From Pelosinus fermentans JBW45 (GTDB lineage Bacteria > Bacillota > Negativicutes > DSM-13327), in NCBI RefSeq assembly GCF_000271665.2, contig NZ_CP010978.1, forward strand, positions 5,104,501 to 5,168,500: a stretch of 64,000 nt of DNA, written 5' to 3'. The position numbers were made by a program, and so were the translations under genes. The notes under the pieces were generated by a model. The model was not told the origin of the DNA and made no database searches. It saw only the letters and a program-made list of their open reading frames with translations. Positions 1 through 6,987 of the stretch are shown here, in pieces (position 1 is the first letter of the stretch; every line of letters begins with the position of its first letter).

Positions 1-243
1 AATCAATGAATTGGATATATAGGAGCCCAAGTAGTTATCCAACCTTGCATCCTGCAAAATACCAGGGAAGTAACGATACCCATCCAATAAAATTAAAATA
101 ATGATCTCAAAGGGGTGAATCACGGCGCTTGTCTGCAAATGCAATAGGAGGATTTTCCAGTCTTTTTTATAAACGAGTGATGCTGCTACAAGAATCAGGC
201 TTATCATGATTAGCCCATAGTACCAATAAGCAGAAGACAGCAT
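1..243 (-). CDS. Membrane protein, 3' part cut by window edge
   Basis: An open frame of 81 codons starts at an ATG at 243, preceded by GGTGAGGAG, and runs off the left edge without a stop. The visible residues hold two hydrophobic stretches (about residues 8-24 and 40-54) separated by a basic loop with YKKDWK, so this is an integral membrane protein. The pattern of aromatic residues, the PGIL...D..LG segment and the presence of a CBO0543-type protein at 35947-36573 suggest the same family, but this is a loose resemblance. Function unknown; only the N-terminal part is seen. Confidence 0.55.
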   Translation of the reverse strand, partial: MLSSAYWYYGLIMISLILVAASLVYKKDWKILLLHLQTSAVIHPFEIIILILLDGYRYFPGILQDARLDNYLGSYISNSLI

Positions 244-329
244 TTTGATCTCCTCACCTTTTATAATATCGCCATGCGATCATTGATACTATTACCTGAT
301 TCGGATTAAATTAAACAATCTAAATACAG

Positions 330-1322
330 TTATAACGACTTCTCATTCTTTCCAATGATCCTGCTTGCATTCACACAAGCTGCCAGAGGCCTATCTGCCA
401 ATCCTGCAAGAAGGTTATCGACGGTAAGCTGTGCCATTGCAGTACGAGTTTCTACCGTTGCGCTGCCGATATGAGGTGTAATGAGAATGTTAGAAAGCTT
501 CAGCAAGGGATGATCCTGGGTCACAGGTTCTGGATCAGTAACATCAAGGGCCGCATAAGCAATTTCCCCTGATTGCAAAGCCTCTACTAATGAATCTGTA
601 TCCACAACTGGACCTCTTGATACATTAATGAAATAAGCCGTAGATTTCATTTTCCGAAACTCTTCCTTACCAAATAAACCTCTGGTCTCTTGAGACAAAG
701 GAGTCAAGACGATGATCGCATCGGATTTGTCCAATAGAGTCTCAAAAGATTGATATGCTGCACCAATCTTGTCGTCATCATGACGGCGATTCCGATTATA
801 ATAGATCACATTCATGCCAAATGCCTTTGCTCTTTGAGCAACTGCAGCTCCAATTTGCCCCATACCGACGATTCCGAGAGTCTTACCAGCAATATCAATA
901 CCAAAAGATAGTTTATGACCACGAGCCCAAGAGTTTGCCCTTACAAAATCCCACCCTTCATGAATTCGCCGCGCTGAACATAACAAAAGAGAAAATGCCA
1001 GGTCAGCAGTAGCATCAACAAGAACTCCCGGCGTATTGCCAAAGGGTATATTGTATTTTGAACACGCTTCAATATCAACGTTATCATATCCCACAGCCAT
1101 CTGAGCGATCACTTTGAGCCTCGGTGCATTCTGTAATAATTCCTCATTTACTGCGACACTATTATTTACAATCAAACCTTCAGCATCGGCAACCCATTCC
1201 AATAAAATATCTCGGGGAATGTCATTTTCTTTCTTCCATTGCTTAATACTGCAAAAATTTTGCAGTCGTTCTAATGCTGTAGTCATCAGTCCACCAATGA
1301 CCACTACATTCGGTTTACTCAT
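330..1322 (-). CDS. D-isomer 2-hydroxyacid dehydrogenase (glyoxylate/hydroxypyruvate reductase type)
   Basis: NAD(P)-dependent reduction of a 2-keto acid such as glyoxylate or hydroxypyruvate to the D-2-hydroxy acid, in the cytoplasm. An N-terminal catalytic-domain half is followed by a Rossmann fold with GIVGMGQIG near residue 155, the NVSRGPVVD segment near 235 that carries the catalytic Arg, the Asp/Glu segment LDVTDPEP, and the catalytic His in ITPHIGSAT near 285. About 330 residues is the usual family length. I chose the ATG at 1322: the GAGGTG site lies 7 bases before it, whereas the TTG two codons upstream would overlap that site. The exact substrate cannot be read from the sequence. 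No partner gene is adjacent. Confidence 0.88.
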   Translation of the reverse strand: MSKPNVVVIGGLMTTALERLQNFCSIKQWKKENDIPRDILLEWVADAEGLIVNNSVAVNEELLQNAPRLKVIAQMAVGYDNVDIEACSKYNIPFGNTPGVLVDATADLAFSLLLCSARRIHEGWDFVRANSWARGHKLSFGIDIAGKTLGIVGMGQIGAAVAQRAKAFGMNVIYYNRNRRHDDDKIGAAYQSFETLLDKSDAIIVLTPLSQETRGLFGKEEFRKMKSTAYFINVSRGPVVDTDSLVEALQSGEIAYAALDVTDPEPVTQDHPLLKLSNILITPHIGSATVETRTAMAQLTVDNLLAGLADRPLAACVNASRIIGKNEKSL

Positions 1323-1457
1323 CTTCAATCACCTCTATCTTAATCTACTATCTATATTCCTTCTATTTGCCAAGTCTATACAAAATCCTGCATGACAATA
1401 GGACTCTTTAACGATTCTCATCCTGTATCTCTGCCTTTTACAAATGATTTTGAACAT

Positions 1458-1500
1458 AAAAACCAGAAGTCTTCACTGCAAGCAGCTGCAACTTCTGGTA
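1458..1500 (-). terminator. Intrinsic terminator, copy 1 of a repeated 40-bp hairpin
   Basis: CCAGAAGT (1463-1470) pairs with ACTTCTGG (1491-1498); on the minus strand the stem is followed by a run of T (TTTTTAT). It lies just downstream of the small gene 1545-1835. The same 40 bases recur with one difference at 3412-3451. Confidence 0.7.
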
Positions 1501-1544
1501 GTATGTTTCCTAGCATCGCATAATGAATCCTTCCAATTCATTGG

Positions 1545-1835
1545 CTACATATCATATAGCTCCTTAGCCAGTTGATGGTTTGTAATACTTGTATTCATAA
1601 AGCCTAATGCCTTCCAAAAATCACATTTAAACTTACTCATGATTATATTTATCGTTAGACCTTCCACCTTAAACTCATCTACAATTGTTCGATCTGCCAG
1701 ATAGGCATCAAGTACTCTTTGTAAACTTGCATCAATGATATTTAATTCATTAAATATCATGTCTATCTCACCCTCATCTGAATACCCTTCTTCTAACAGC
1801 ATCTTTTTTACAACAGCCTCATCAAAAACAATCAC
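1545..1835 (-). CDS. Small hypothetical protein, 96 aa
   Basis: I do not recognise this protein. It starts at GTG 1835 with GGGAGGG six bases upstream and ends 40 bases before a T-tailed hairpin, so it looks like a complete one-gene transcript. The sequence is acidic, without signal peptide or membrane segment, and looks mostly helical (EGYSDEGEIDMIFNELNIID, then a region with two basic residues around SKFKCDFWKALGF). The good start site, terminator and sensible composition support a real gene; no function is proposed. Confidence 0.6.
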   Translation of the reverse strand: MIVFDEAVVKKMLLEEGYSDEGEIDMIFNELNIIDASLQRVLDAYLADRTIVDEFKVEGLTINIIMSKFKCDFWKALGFMNTSITNHQLAKELYDM

Positions 1836-2087
1836 GTTGTTTCCCTCCCGTTTTTTTGTTTATCCCCTTGATCTTATTGTGCAGTAATTTCCTTTTTATT
1901 ATCTTTATTTATTTGGTGTAATAACAGCATCTTTAGCTATCATGCAATTAACAGATTTGTCCTTTTAATCACACTTACCATTAGGATAAACCATTTTGAG
2001 AATCATTACCTCTCCTAAAAGATATAGATTTTAATATTTCAGAAAATATTAATACAAAATAACCAGTGTCCCTACTCGGGCAAGATT

Positions 2088-2237
2088 TTTTCCACACCGC
2101 TTGTATGGGTATAATATAAGAAAAGGACTGACGTGCTCTAACACGTCAGCCCACAGGCTGTCTAACCGGGAGCGGTAAGCTCAGATTATAGGGTTAAGAA
2201 TAACCGCCGTCTTTGAGCTGGCGTTATTTCTTTTTTA
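2088..2237 (+). ncRNA. Putative small structured RNA (resembles 3'/antisense part of a holin-like type I toxin locus)
   Basis: A promoter-like TATAAT at 2110-2115 precedes a perfect hairpin (CTGACGTG 2128-2135 / CACGTCAG 2142-2149), a GC-rich middle part, and an intrinsic terminator (AATAACCGCC 2199-2208 / GGCGTTATT 2220-2228 followed by TCTTTTTT). Together they outline a plus-strand RNA of roughly 115 nt that converges on the HxlR gene. The minus-strand reading resembles, from memory, the conserved 3' region of Hol_Tox-type holin-like toxin loci of Firmicutes, but no toxin reading frame is left here. It could equally serve only as a bidirectional terminator for the HxlR gene. The rest of the gap 1836-2087 shows nothing clear. 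Confidence 0.4.
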
Positions 2238-2247
2238 TCCCTTCGGC

Positions 2248-2577
2248 TTACTCCATATCGATATGCTTCTCTCCCCATTGGTACATGAGATCAAGAATGG
2301 GAATTAACGTTTTGCCTTCATTGGTTAACGAATACTCAACTTTAGGAGGTACTTCATTATATTGTTCTCGATGAACCAATTTACTCGCTTCCAATTCCTT
2401 TAGCTGTTTGCTTAATGTTTTATGTGCAATCGGCTGCAGCTCTTCTCTCAATTTGTTATACCGTATTACTTCGGCTTTATAAATTTCCCACAAGATAATC
2501 CACTTCCATTTACCTTCCACTGCTGACATTGTGTAGTACATGGGACATTTCCCAAATTTACTCTCAAAATCTACCAT
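2248..2577 (-). CDS. HxlR-family winged-helix transcriptional regulator
   Basis: A 109-residue single-domain DNA-binding regulator. It has the HxlR signature: a Cys near the N-terminus (GKCPM, residue 11), the GKWKWIILWEI helix, the recognition-helix segment AHKTLSKQLKELEASKLVHREQ near residues 50-70, and the wing EVPPKVEYSLTNEGKTL. Members commonly sense redox stress or electrophiles through the N-terminal Cys. It is divergent from the flavoprotein at 2703, and a 16-bp palindrome lies in the 125-bp gap, so it most likely controls that gene and itself. SD GGGGAGG supports the ATG at 2577. Confidence 0.9.
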   Translation of the reverse strand: MVDFESKFGKCPMYYTMSAVEGKWKWIILWEIYKAEVIRYNKLREELQPIAHKTLSKQLKELEASKLVHREQYNEVPPKVEYSLTNEGKTLIPILDLMYQWGEKHIDME

Positions 2578-2593
2578 GATAGCCTCCCCATGC

Positions 2594-2609
2594 TAACCAA
2601 AAGGTTAGT
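2594..2609. promoter_or_regulatory. Palindromic operator candidate for the HxlR regulator
   Basis: CTAACC-AAAA-GGTTAG is a perfect inverted repeat, 17 bases upstream of the HxlR ATG and within the divergent promoter region. HxlR proteins bind such short dyads as dimers. Assignment is by position only. Confidence 0.5.
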
Positions 2610-2702
2610 ATATAACAAATATGTTCATACTTGATTATCTTCCTATAAGAATATATACTTTGAAACATAAAGTCAAGATTGAACTTAAGGGAGTAGATTT
2701 AT

Positions 2703-3371
2703 ATGAAAATAATAGCAATCAATGGAAGTCCGAGAAAGACTAAAAATACTGCAACTTTACTTAAGAAAGCACTTGAAGGCGCAGCATCACATGGAGCTGA
2801 AACAGAATTAATTCATCTTTATGACTTAGATTACAAAGGGTGCATTAGCTGTTTTGCCTGTAAATTAAAAAACGGTAAAAGCTATGGAAAATGTGCTTTT
2901 AAAGACGGATTAACACCGATTCTCGAAAAGGCAGCAACCTCAGATGCAATTATTCTTGGTTCGCCAATATATTTTGAATCAGTTACTGGTAATATGAGAT
3001 CTTTTATGGAAAGATTAATGTTCCCCTATCAAACATATACATCTGGGTACAAAACTATATTTGGTCGAAAAATACCAATCGGCTTTATCTATACTATGAA
3101 TGTAACTCATGACCAAATGAACGAGTTAGGATATACACAGGGATTGAGATTCTCAGAGATAGATTTAAAAAGAGTATTTGGTTATTTTGAACCACTTGTT
3201 GTCAATGATACTTATCAATTCGACGATTACTCTAAATACCTCATAACAGTTTTTGACGGAGATAAAAAGGCCAAAGTAAAGGAAGAGCAATTTCCCCAAT
3301 ACTGCAACAAGGCCTTCGACTTAGGAGTACGCTTCGTTCAGCAAGCCAAAATACTCAAAGAAAATCCGTAA
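2703..3371 (+). CDS. NAD(P)H-dependent FMN reductase-like flavoprotein with Cys motif
   Basis: A flavodoxin-like-fold oxidoreductase of the iron-sulfur flavoprotein/FMN-reductase type. The FMN phosphate loop is NGSPRKTKNT at residues 7-16; GCISCFACK with a further Cys at GKC (about 49-66) matches the compact Cys cluster that can hold a 4Fe-4S centre in these proteins; GSPIYFESVTGNMRSFMER near 95-115 lines the flavin site. Length 222 is typical. AAGGGAG lies 9 bases before the ATG. Divergent from an HxlR regulator, a common pairing for inducible quinone or redox-stress reductases. Substrate unknown. A second gene of this type is at 37976. Confidence 0.85.
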   Translation: MKIIAINGSPRKTKNTATLLKKALEGAASHGAETELIHLYDLDYKGCISCFACKLKNGKSYGKCAFKDGLTPILEKAATSDAIILGSPIYFESVTGNMRSFMERLMFPYQTYTSGYKTIFGRKIPIGFIYTMNVTHDQMNELGYTQGLRFSEIDLKRVFGYFEPLVVNDTYQFDDYSKYLITVFDGDKKAKVKEEQFPQYCNKAFDLGVRFVQQAKILKENP

Positions 3372-3411
3372 TAACAGAGTCTATAACCACGTCATTCCAC
3401 AAAAATAAAAA

Positions 3412-3451
3412 AACCAGAAGTCTTCACTGCAAGCAGCTACAACTTCTGGTA
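3412..3451 (-). terminator. Intrinsic terminator, copy 2 of the repeated 40-bp hairpin
   Basis: CCAGAAGT (3414-3421) pairs with ACTTCTGG (3442-3449), followed on the minus strand by TTTTTTATTTTT. It lies 13 bases past the 3' end of tRNA-Ser(CGA) and would end the tRNA-tadA-tRNA transcript. It matches 1461-1500 in 39 of 40 bases. Confidence 0.75.
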
Positions 3452-3463
3452 TGATTGACTTCA

Positions 3464-3554
3464 TGGCGGAGAGGGTGGGATTCGAACCCACGAGACAGTT
3501 TCCCGCCTACTCGATTTCGAGTCGAGCGCCTTCGACCAGCTCAGCCACCTCTCC
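3464..3554 (-). tRNA. tRNA-Ser (anticodon CGA)
   Basis: Folds as a class II tRNA with long variable arm: acceptor GGAGAGG / CCTCTCC, anticodon loop CTCGAAA with anticodon CGA, T-loop GTTCGAATC, discriminator G and an encoded CCA. It is the last gene of a minus-strand unit after tadA. Confidence 0.95.
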
Positions 3555-3583
3555 GTGACCTGATCTACTTCAATGCTCATGTC

Positions 3584-4075
3584 TCAGGTATCTATGTGAT
3601 GCTTCTTATTGTTTTTTCGTCGTTGTTTAAAAAAATCTTTCATGATTTGCGCACATTCATCTCTACGTATTCCCGATGTAACCACCATGGAATGATTTAA
3701 TGCATCATTTTGCGCTATATTAAAAATCGATTCAATTGCCCCTGCTTTTACATCAGCACTGCCGTAAACCAAGCGGTCAATACGACTCATGACCAAAGCA
3801 CCAGCACACATAGGGCAAGGTTCTATCGTAACATACAATGTAAGTCCAGTTAAACGCCATCGTCCAAGCTTTTGACAAGCTTCCCGAATAGCAATCATTT
3901 CAGCATGAGCCGTCGCATCATGCCAACTTTCCCGCATATTGTGTCCTGCAGCCACTACCTGACCATCCAGAACAAGCACAGCTCCAATTGGTACTTCACC
4001 AATCGCATAAGCCTTTTGCGCTTCCTCTAATGCTAATCCCATATAATAATGATCATCCAATATCCGGTTCACCAC
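3584..4075 (-). CDS. tadA: tRNA-specific adenosine deaminase TadA
   Basis: Converts adenosine 34 to inosine in tRNA-Arg(ACG), so that it can read CGU, CGC and CGA codons. The zinc deaminase signature is complete: HAEMIAI (zinc His and catalytic Glu, about residue 58) and PCPMCAGAL (two zinc Cys, about 88-92). 163 residues is typical. The GTG at 4075 lies only 11 bases after the CCA end of tRNA-Arg(CCT) and lacks a clear Shine-Dalgarno site, so after tRNA processing the message would be nearly leaderless; an ATG at 4042 (HYYMGLALEEA) is an alternative but would cut conserved N-terminal sequence. It sits between tRNA genes, including its own substrate. Confidence 0.95.
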   Translation of the reverse strand: MVNRILDDHYYMGLALEEAQKAYAIGEVPIGAVLVLDGQVVAAGHNMRESWHDATAHAEMIAIREACQKLGRWRLTGLTLYVTIEPCPMCAGALVMSRIDRLVYGSADVKAGAIESIFNIAQNDALNHSMVVTSGIRRDECAQIMKDFFKQRRKNNKKHHIDT

Positions 4076-4086
4076 ACAAAATACAA

Positions 4087-4163
4087 TGGTGCGCCCGGGA
4101 GGACTCGAACCACCGGCACACGGTTTAGGAAACCGTTGCTCTATCCGCCTGAGCTACGGGCGC
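4087..4163 (-). tRNA. tRNA-Arg (anticodon CCT)
   Basis: Acceptor GCGCCCG / CGGGCGC, anticodon arm ACGGTTTCCTAAACCGT with anticodon CCT, T-loop GTTCGAGTC, discriminator A and encoded CCA. Lies between tRNA-Arg(ACG) and tadA on the same strand. Confidence 0.95.
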
Positions 4164-4185
4164 AAAATATAGTTAGCAACAAAAA

Positions 4186-4262
4186 TGGTGACCCCGGCAG
4201 GATTCGAACCTGCGACCTCTTGATTCGTAGTCAAGCGCTCTATCCAGCTGGGCTACGGAGTC
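4186..4262 (-). tRNA. tRNA-Arg (anticodon ACG)
   Basis: Acceptor GACTCCG / CGGGGTC with one G-U pair, anticodon arm CTTGACTACGAATCAAG with anticodon ACG, T-loop GTTCGAATC, discriminator A and encoded CCA. This is the established substrate of TadA, whose gene lies two genes downstream in the same direction. Confidence 0.95.
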
Positions 4263-4300
4263 ATTCCTTCAATGGAACCCTTGTCCCGTCGACAAAAAAT

Positions 4301-4330
4301 ATCTTACCATAGTTCTATAGGTAAAGTCAA
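4301..4330 (-). promoter_or_regulatory. Sigma-A-like promoter for the tRNA-tadA unit
   Basis: On the minus strand TTGACT (4330-4325) and TAAGAT (4306-4301) are separated by 18 bases, placing the start about 35 bases before tRNA-Arg(ACG). It abuts the DnaA-box cluster. Confidence 0.55.
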
Positions 4331-4356
4331 GAGTTTTTATTATTTCGTTTTCTAAT

Positions 4357-4502
4357 TGTGGATAAAAGGATGTGGATAACTTTATCCACATCCTTTTATC
4401 CACATGTTCATTCCTCGTGAAGCTATAAAATTCCCTCATTTTGAAGTAAAAATCAGAATATGTCCCCATAGTTATCCACATTTGTTATCCTTTTGTGCAT
4501 AA
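4357..4502. other. Cluster of six perfect DnaA boxes with a 23-bp palindrome
   Basis: Six matches to TTATNCACA occur in 146 bases: 4357-4365 and 4371-4379 (minus), 4382-4390, 4396-4404 and 4472-4480 (plus), and 4494-4502 (minus, TTATGCACA). The first four form a perfect inverted repeat, arms 4357-4379 and 4382-4404 with a 2-base centre. A second inverted repeat (TCCCCATAGTTAT 4463-4475 / ATAACTATGGGGA 4499-4511) brackets the last two. No dnaA, dnaN, rpmH or parAB gene is in the window, so a DnaA-titrating or DnaA-regulated site is more likely than oriC, though the origin could be near. Confidence 0.6.
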
Positions 4503-4543
4503 CTATGGGGATAACTATTGAAATTAAGGGGAAATCAAGATAA

Positions 4544-4575
4544 AACAAGGCTTATACGAAAGTATAGGCCTTGTT
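4544..4575 (-). terminator. Intrinsic terminator of ppk1
   Basis: AACAAGGC (4544-4551) pairs with GCCTTGTT (4568-4575) and inner TATAC/GTATA closes on a GAAA-type loop; on the minus strand it is followed by TTTTATC. It begins 2 bases past the ppk1 stop codon. Confidence 0.75.
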
Positions 4576-4577
4576 CT

Positions 4578-6632
4578 TTAAAAATCTGCACCACCAGCTC
4601 GCTCTTGTGCTTCTTGATATAATTTTTGCTGACTATTAACGATCTTACCTCGGCGATATACCCGTCGATAGGTGCCATCACTTTTCATCATATAAGCCTT
4701 ACGATTATCTTTCAGCATAATATGCAAAATATTTTTTATTCGTTCTAGAATTTCTGGATTATCAATGGGAAATAATAATTCGATCCTCTCACTTAAGTTA
4801 CGATTCATCCAGTCCGCACTGGATAAATAGATTTTTTCCTTACCACCATTTGCAAAATATAAAATACGATGATGCTCCAAAAAGCGCCCTACAATGCTTC
4901 GTACCTTAATATTCTGACTAACATGTTCAAGCCCTGGTTTTAGAGCACAAATTCCACGAATAATAAGATCAATTTTAACCCCTTTGCTAGAAGCCTCATA
5001 CAATTTAAGAATAATATCCTTATCCAGTAGAGAATTCATTTTAGCAATGATATGACCGCTTTTTCCCTCTTGAGCCAAAGCAATTTCCCGATCAATCAGC
5101 TCTTTTATTTTCTCTCGCAAACCAACGGGGGCAACCACCAGCTTTTTCCACGATGGTGGTTCCGAATAACCCAATAACATATTAAAAAAGTCAGAAGCAT
5201 CCGCTCCTACTTTTTCATTGGCAGTAAACAGACTCATATCAGAGTATATACGGGCTGTAATGTCATTATAGTTCCCCGTCCCCATATGCACATATCGCTT
5301 AATACGAGCTTCTTCCTGCCGAATGATTAATGCCATTTTACCATGGACCTTGAGACCCAACAATCCATAAATTACATGACATCCAGATTCTTCTAATTTT
5401 CTGGCCCATAGAATATTGTTTTCCTCATCAAAACGAGCTCGAACTTCTACTACAACCGTAACTTGTTTCCCATTTTCCGCGGCTTGAGCCAAAGCACGGA
5501 CAATGGAAGAATTGCCACTCACTCTATATAAAGTTTGCTTAATCGCTAACACCTTAGGATCAACTGCTGCCTGACGAATAAAGTTTACTACGGGCATAAA
5601 GGATTCGTAAGGATGATGTAGTAAAATATCTTTCTCTCGAATTACATCAAACAAATCCTCTGCATCTTTTAATCCTATGGGAATCTGTGGAATGATGGGC
5701 TCATAGCGCAGGTCATCAAAACCTTGAAGATCCATCACTTTCATAAAACAAGATATATCAATAGGACCCGTAACTTCATACAAATCCTGTTCATCCATCT
5801 TAAATATATCTAGCAAGAAATTTTTTAAAAAAGATTTGTTTGTTTTGGTCATTTCCAAACGTACTGCTTCGCCCCGTTTACGCTGACGCAGAGATTTTTC
5901 TACCTCGGCCAGCAGATCTTCGGCACCTTCACCATCAATTAACAAATCCGAATTGCGCGTAATGCTAAAGGGTACAATATCCTTAATCGTGTAGCCGCAA
6001 AATAACTCAGAACAATGTTTTTTTATAATGTCTTCTAATAATACAAATTGTTTGCCAACACTTTGGTCAGGCACTTCAATAATTCGTGGCAGAGCACTTG
6101 GAACGGGAAGAATTGCTGTCTGCAGCTCCTCTTTTCCCTTACTTAGCAGCACTGCCAGATTTAAACTCCGATTGGCTAATAGAGGAAAAGGGTGACTGGC
6201 ATTTACTGCTAATGGCGTAAGCAACGGATAGATCGTGTTATAAAAATGCTCTTCTACCCACTGTCGTCCGCTAACGGCTAAACTCTCAACATCACTTACA
6301 TAAATATCATGATTCTGCATGGCACCAAGAATCTTCTTTAGATACCAATACTGCAGCCGTACCATCTCCCGCACCGCTTCATCAATTAATTGAAGTTGCT
6401 GGGCTGCATTAAATCCTGCAGGGTCTCTCTTACCAATACCGCTCTCCACTTGCTGTTTCAGTCCAGCAACACGAATCATAAAAAACTCATCCAAATTAGA
6501 ACTGGCAATCGCCACAAATTTCAATCGTTCCAGCAAAGGTTTTTCAGGGTCATTCGCTTCTTCTAATACCCGATGATTAAACTTCAGCCAGCTTAATTCC
6601 CTATTTAGGAAATTCTCTTTTTTATCAAACAT
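4578..6632 (-). CDS. ppk1: Polyphosphate kinase 1
   Basis: Reversibly polymerises the terminal phosphate of ATP into inorganic polyphosphate, usually at the membrane. The four-domain PPK1 layout is visible: N-terminal helical domain beginning FLNRELSWLKFNHRVLEEA, head domain, and two PLD-like catalytic domains with KVHGKMALI (the autophosphorylated His) and LEHHRILYFANGG (the second catalytic His), plus HMGTGNYN and SADWMNRN. 684 residues is normal. Divergent from ppx, which degrades the product; a Pho-box-like repeat lies in the 355-bp gap. Confidence 0.97.
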   Translation of the reverse strand: MFDKKENFLNRELSWLKFNHRVLEEANDPEKPLLERLKFVAIASSNLDEFFMIRVAGLKQQVESGIGKRDPAGFNAAQQLQLIDEAVREMVRLQYWYLKKILGAMQNHDIYVSDVESLAVSGRQWVEEHFYNTIYPLLTPLAVNASHPFPLLANRSLNLAVLLSKGKEELQTAILPVPSALPRIIEVPDQSVGKQFVLLEDIIKKHCSELFCGYTIKDIVPFSITRNSDLLIDGEGAEDLLAEVEKSLRQRKRGEAVRLEMTKTNKSFLKNFLLDIFKMDEQDLYEVTGPIDISCFMKVMDLQGFDDLRYEPIIPQIPIGLKDAEDLFDVIREKDILLHHPYESFMPVVNFIRQAAVDPKVLAIKQTLYRVSGNSSIVRALAQAAENGKQVTVVVEVRARFDEENNILWARKLEESGCHVIYGLLGLKVHGKMALIIRQEEARIKRYVHMGTGNYNDITARIYSDMSLFTANEKVGADASDFFNMLLGYSEPPSWKKLVVAPVGLREKIKELIDREIALAQEGKSGHIIAKMNSLLDKDIILKLYEASSKGVKIDLIIRGICALKPGLEHVSQNIKVRSIVGRFLEHHRILYFANGGKEKIYLSSADWMNRNLSERIELLFPIDNPEILERIKNILHIMLKDNRKAYMMKSDGTYRRVYRRGKIVNSQQKLYQEAQERAGGADF

Positions 6633-6753
6633 GGCTTCAACCTGCCTATCTCAGAATTTGAAACTGGGCTTACTCATTGTAGTAGTTTTCTTTCGACATA
6701 ATTCCTTATATTACCTGCCATTTCCTCTAGTATAAGAGCTGTATTTGAATAAA

Positions 6754-6770
6754 TTTACAATAACTTAACA
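6754..6770 (+). promoter_or_regulatory. Pho-box-like direct repeat between ppk1 and ppx
   Basis: TTTACA-N5-TTAACA matches the direct-repeat unit TT(A/T/C)ACA with 11-base period known for PhoP binding in Bacillus. It lies 122 bases upstream of ppk1 and 218 bases upstream of ppx. A 10-bp inverted repeat (TTGAGAGAAT 6780-6789 / ATTCTCTCAA 6841-6850) follows it. Only two repeat units are clear, where strong PhoP sites often have four. Confidence 0.4.
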
Positions 6771-6987
6771 ATCCACTGATTGAGAGAATTATAAAAGAAT
6801 ACGCTTTCAATCAATTAAGATTCCTTTAAAGCAACTCTTTATTCTCTCAATTATCTAAATTTTATAACATTTATTTTATCATAATAATCTTTCGTAAATT
6901 ACTATTTAGGCAGAGGATTTTTATAAAATATTGCTAATACATATTTTATAAAAGAATTTGCACCCTGTACAAAGGAGAAATGATTTC

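Noticed and set aside
4269-4481. 70-aa minus-strand reading frame across the DnaA-box region
   Set aside because: No ribosome site; the frame is caused by the DnaA-box repeats and palindromes.
4357-4502. Calling this region the chromosomal origin oriC
   Set aside because: No dnaA, dnaN, rpmH, gyrB or AT-rich unwinding element is visible, so only a DnaA-box cluster is claimed.
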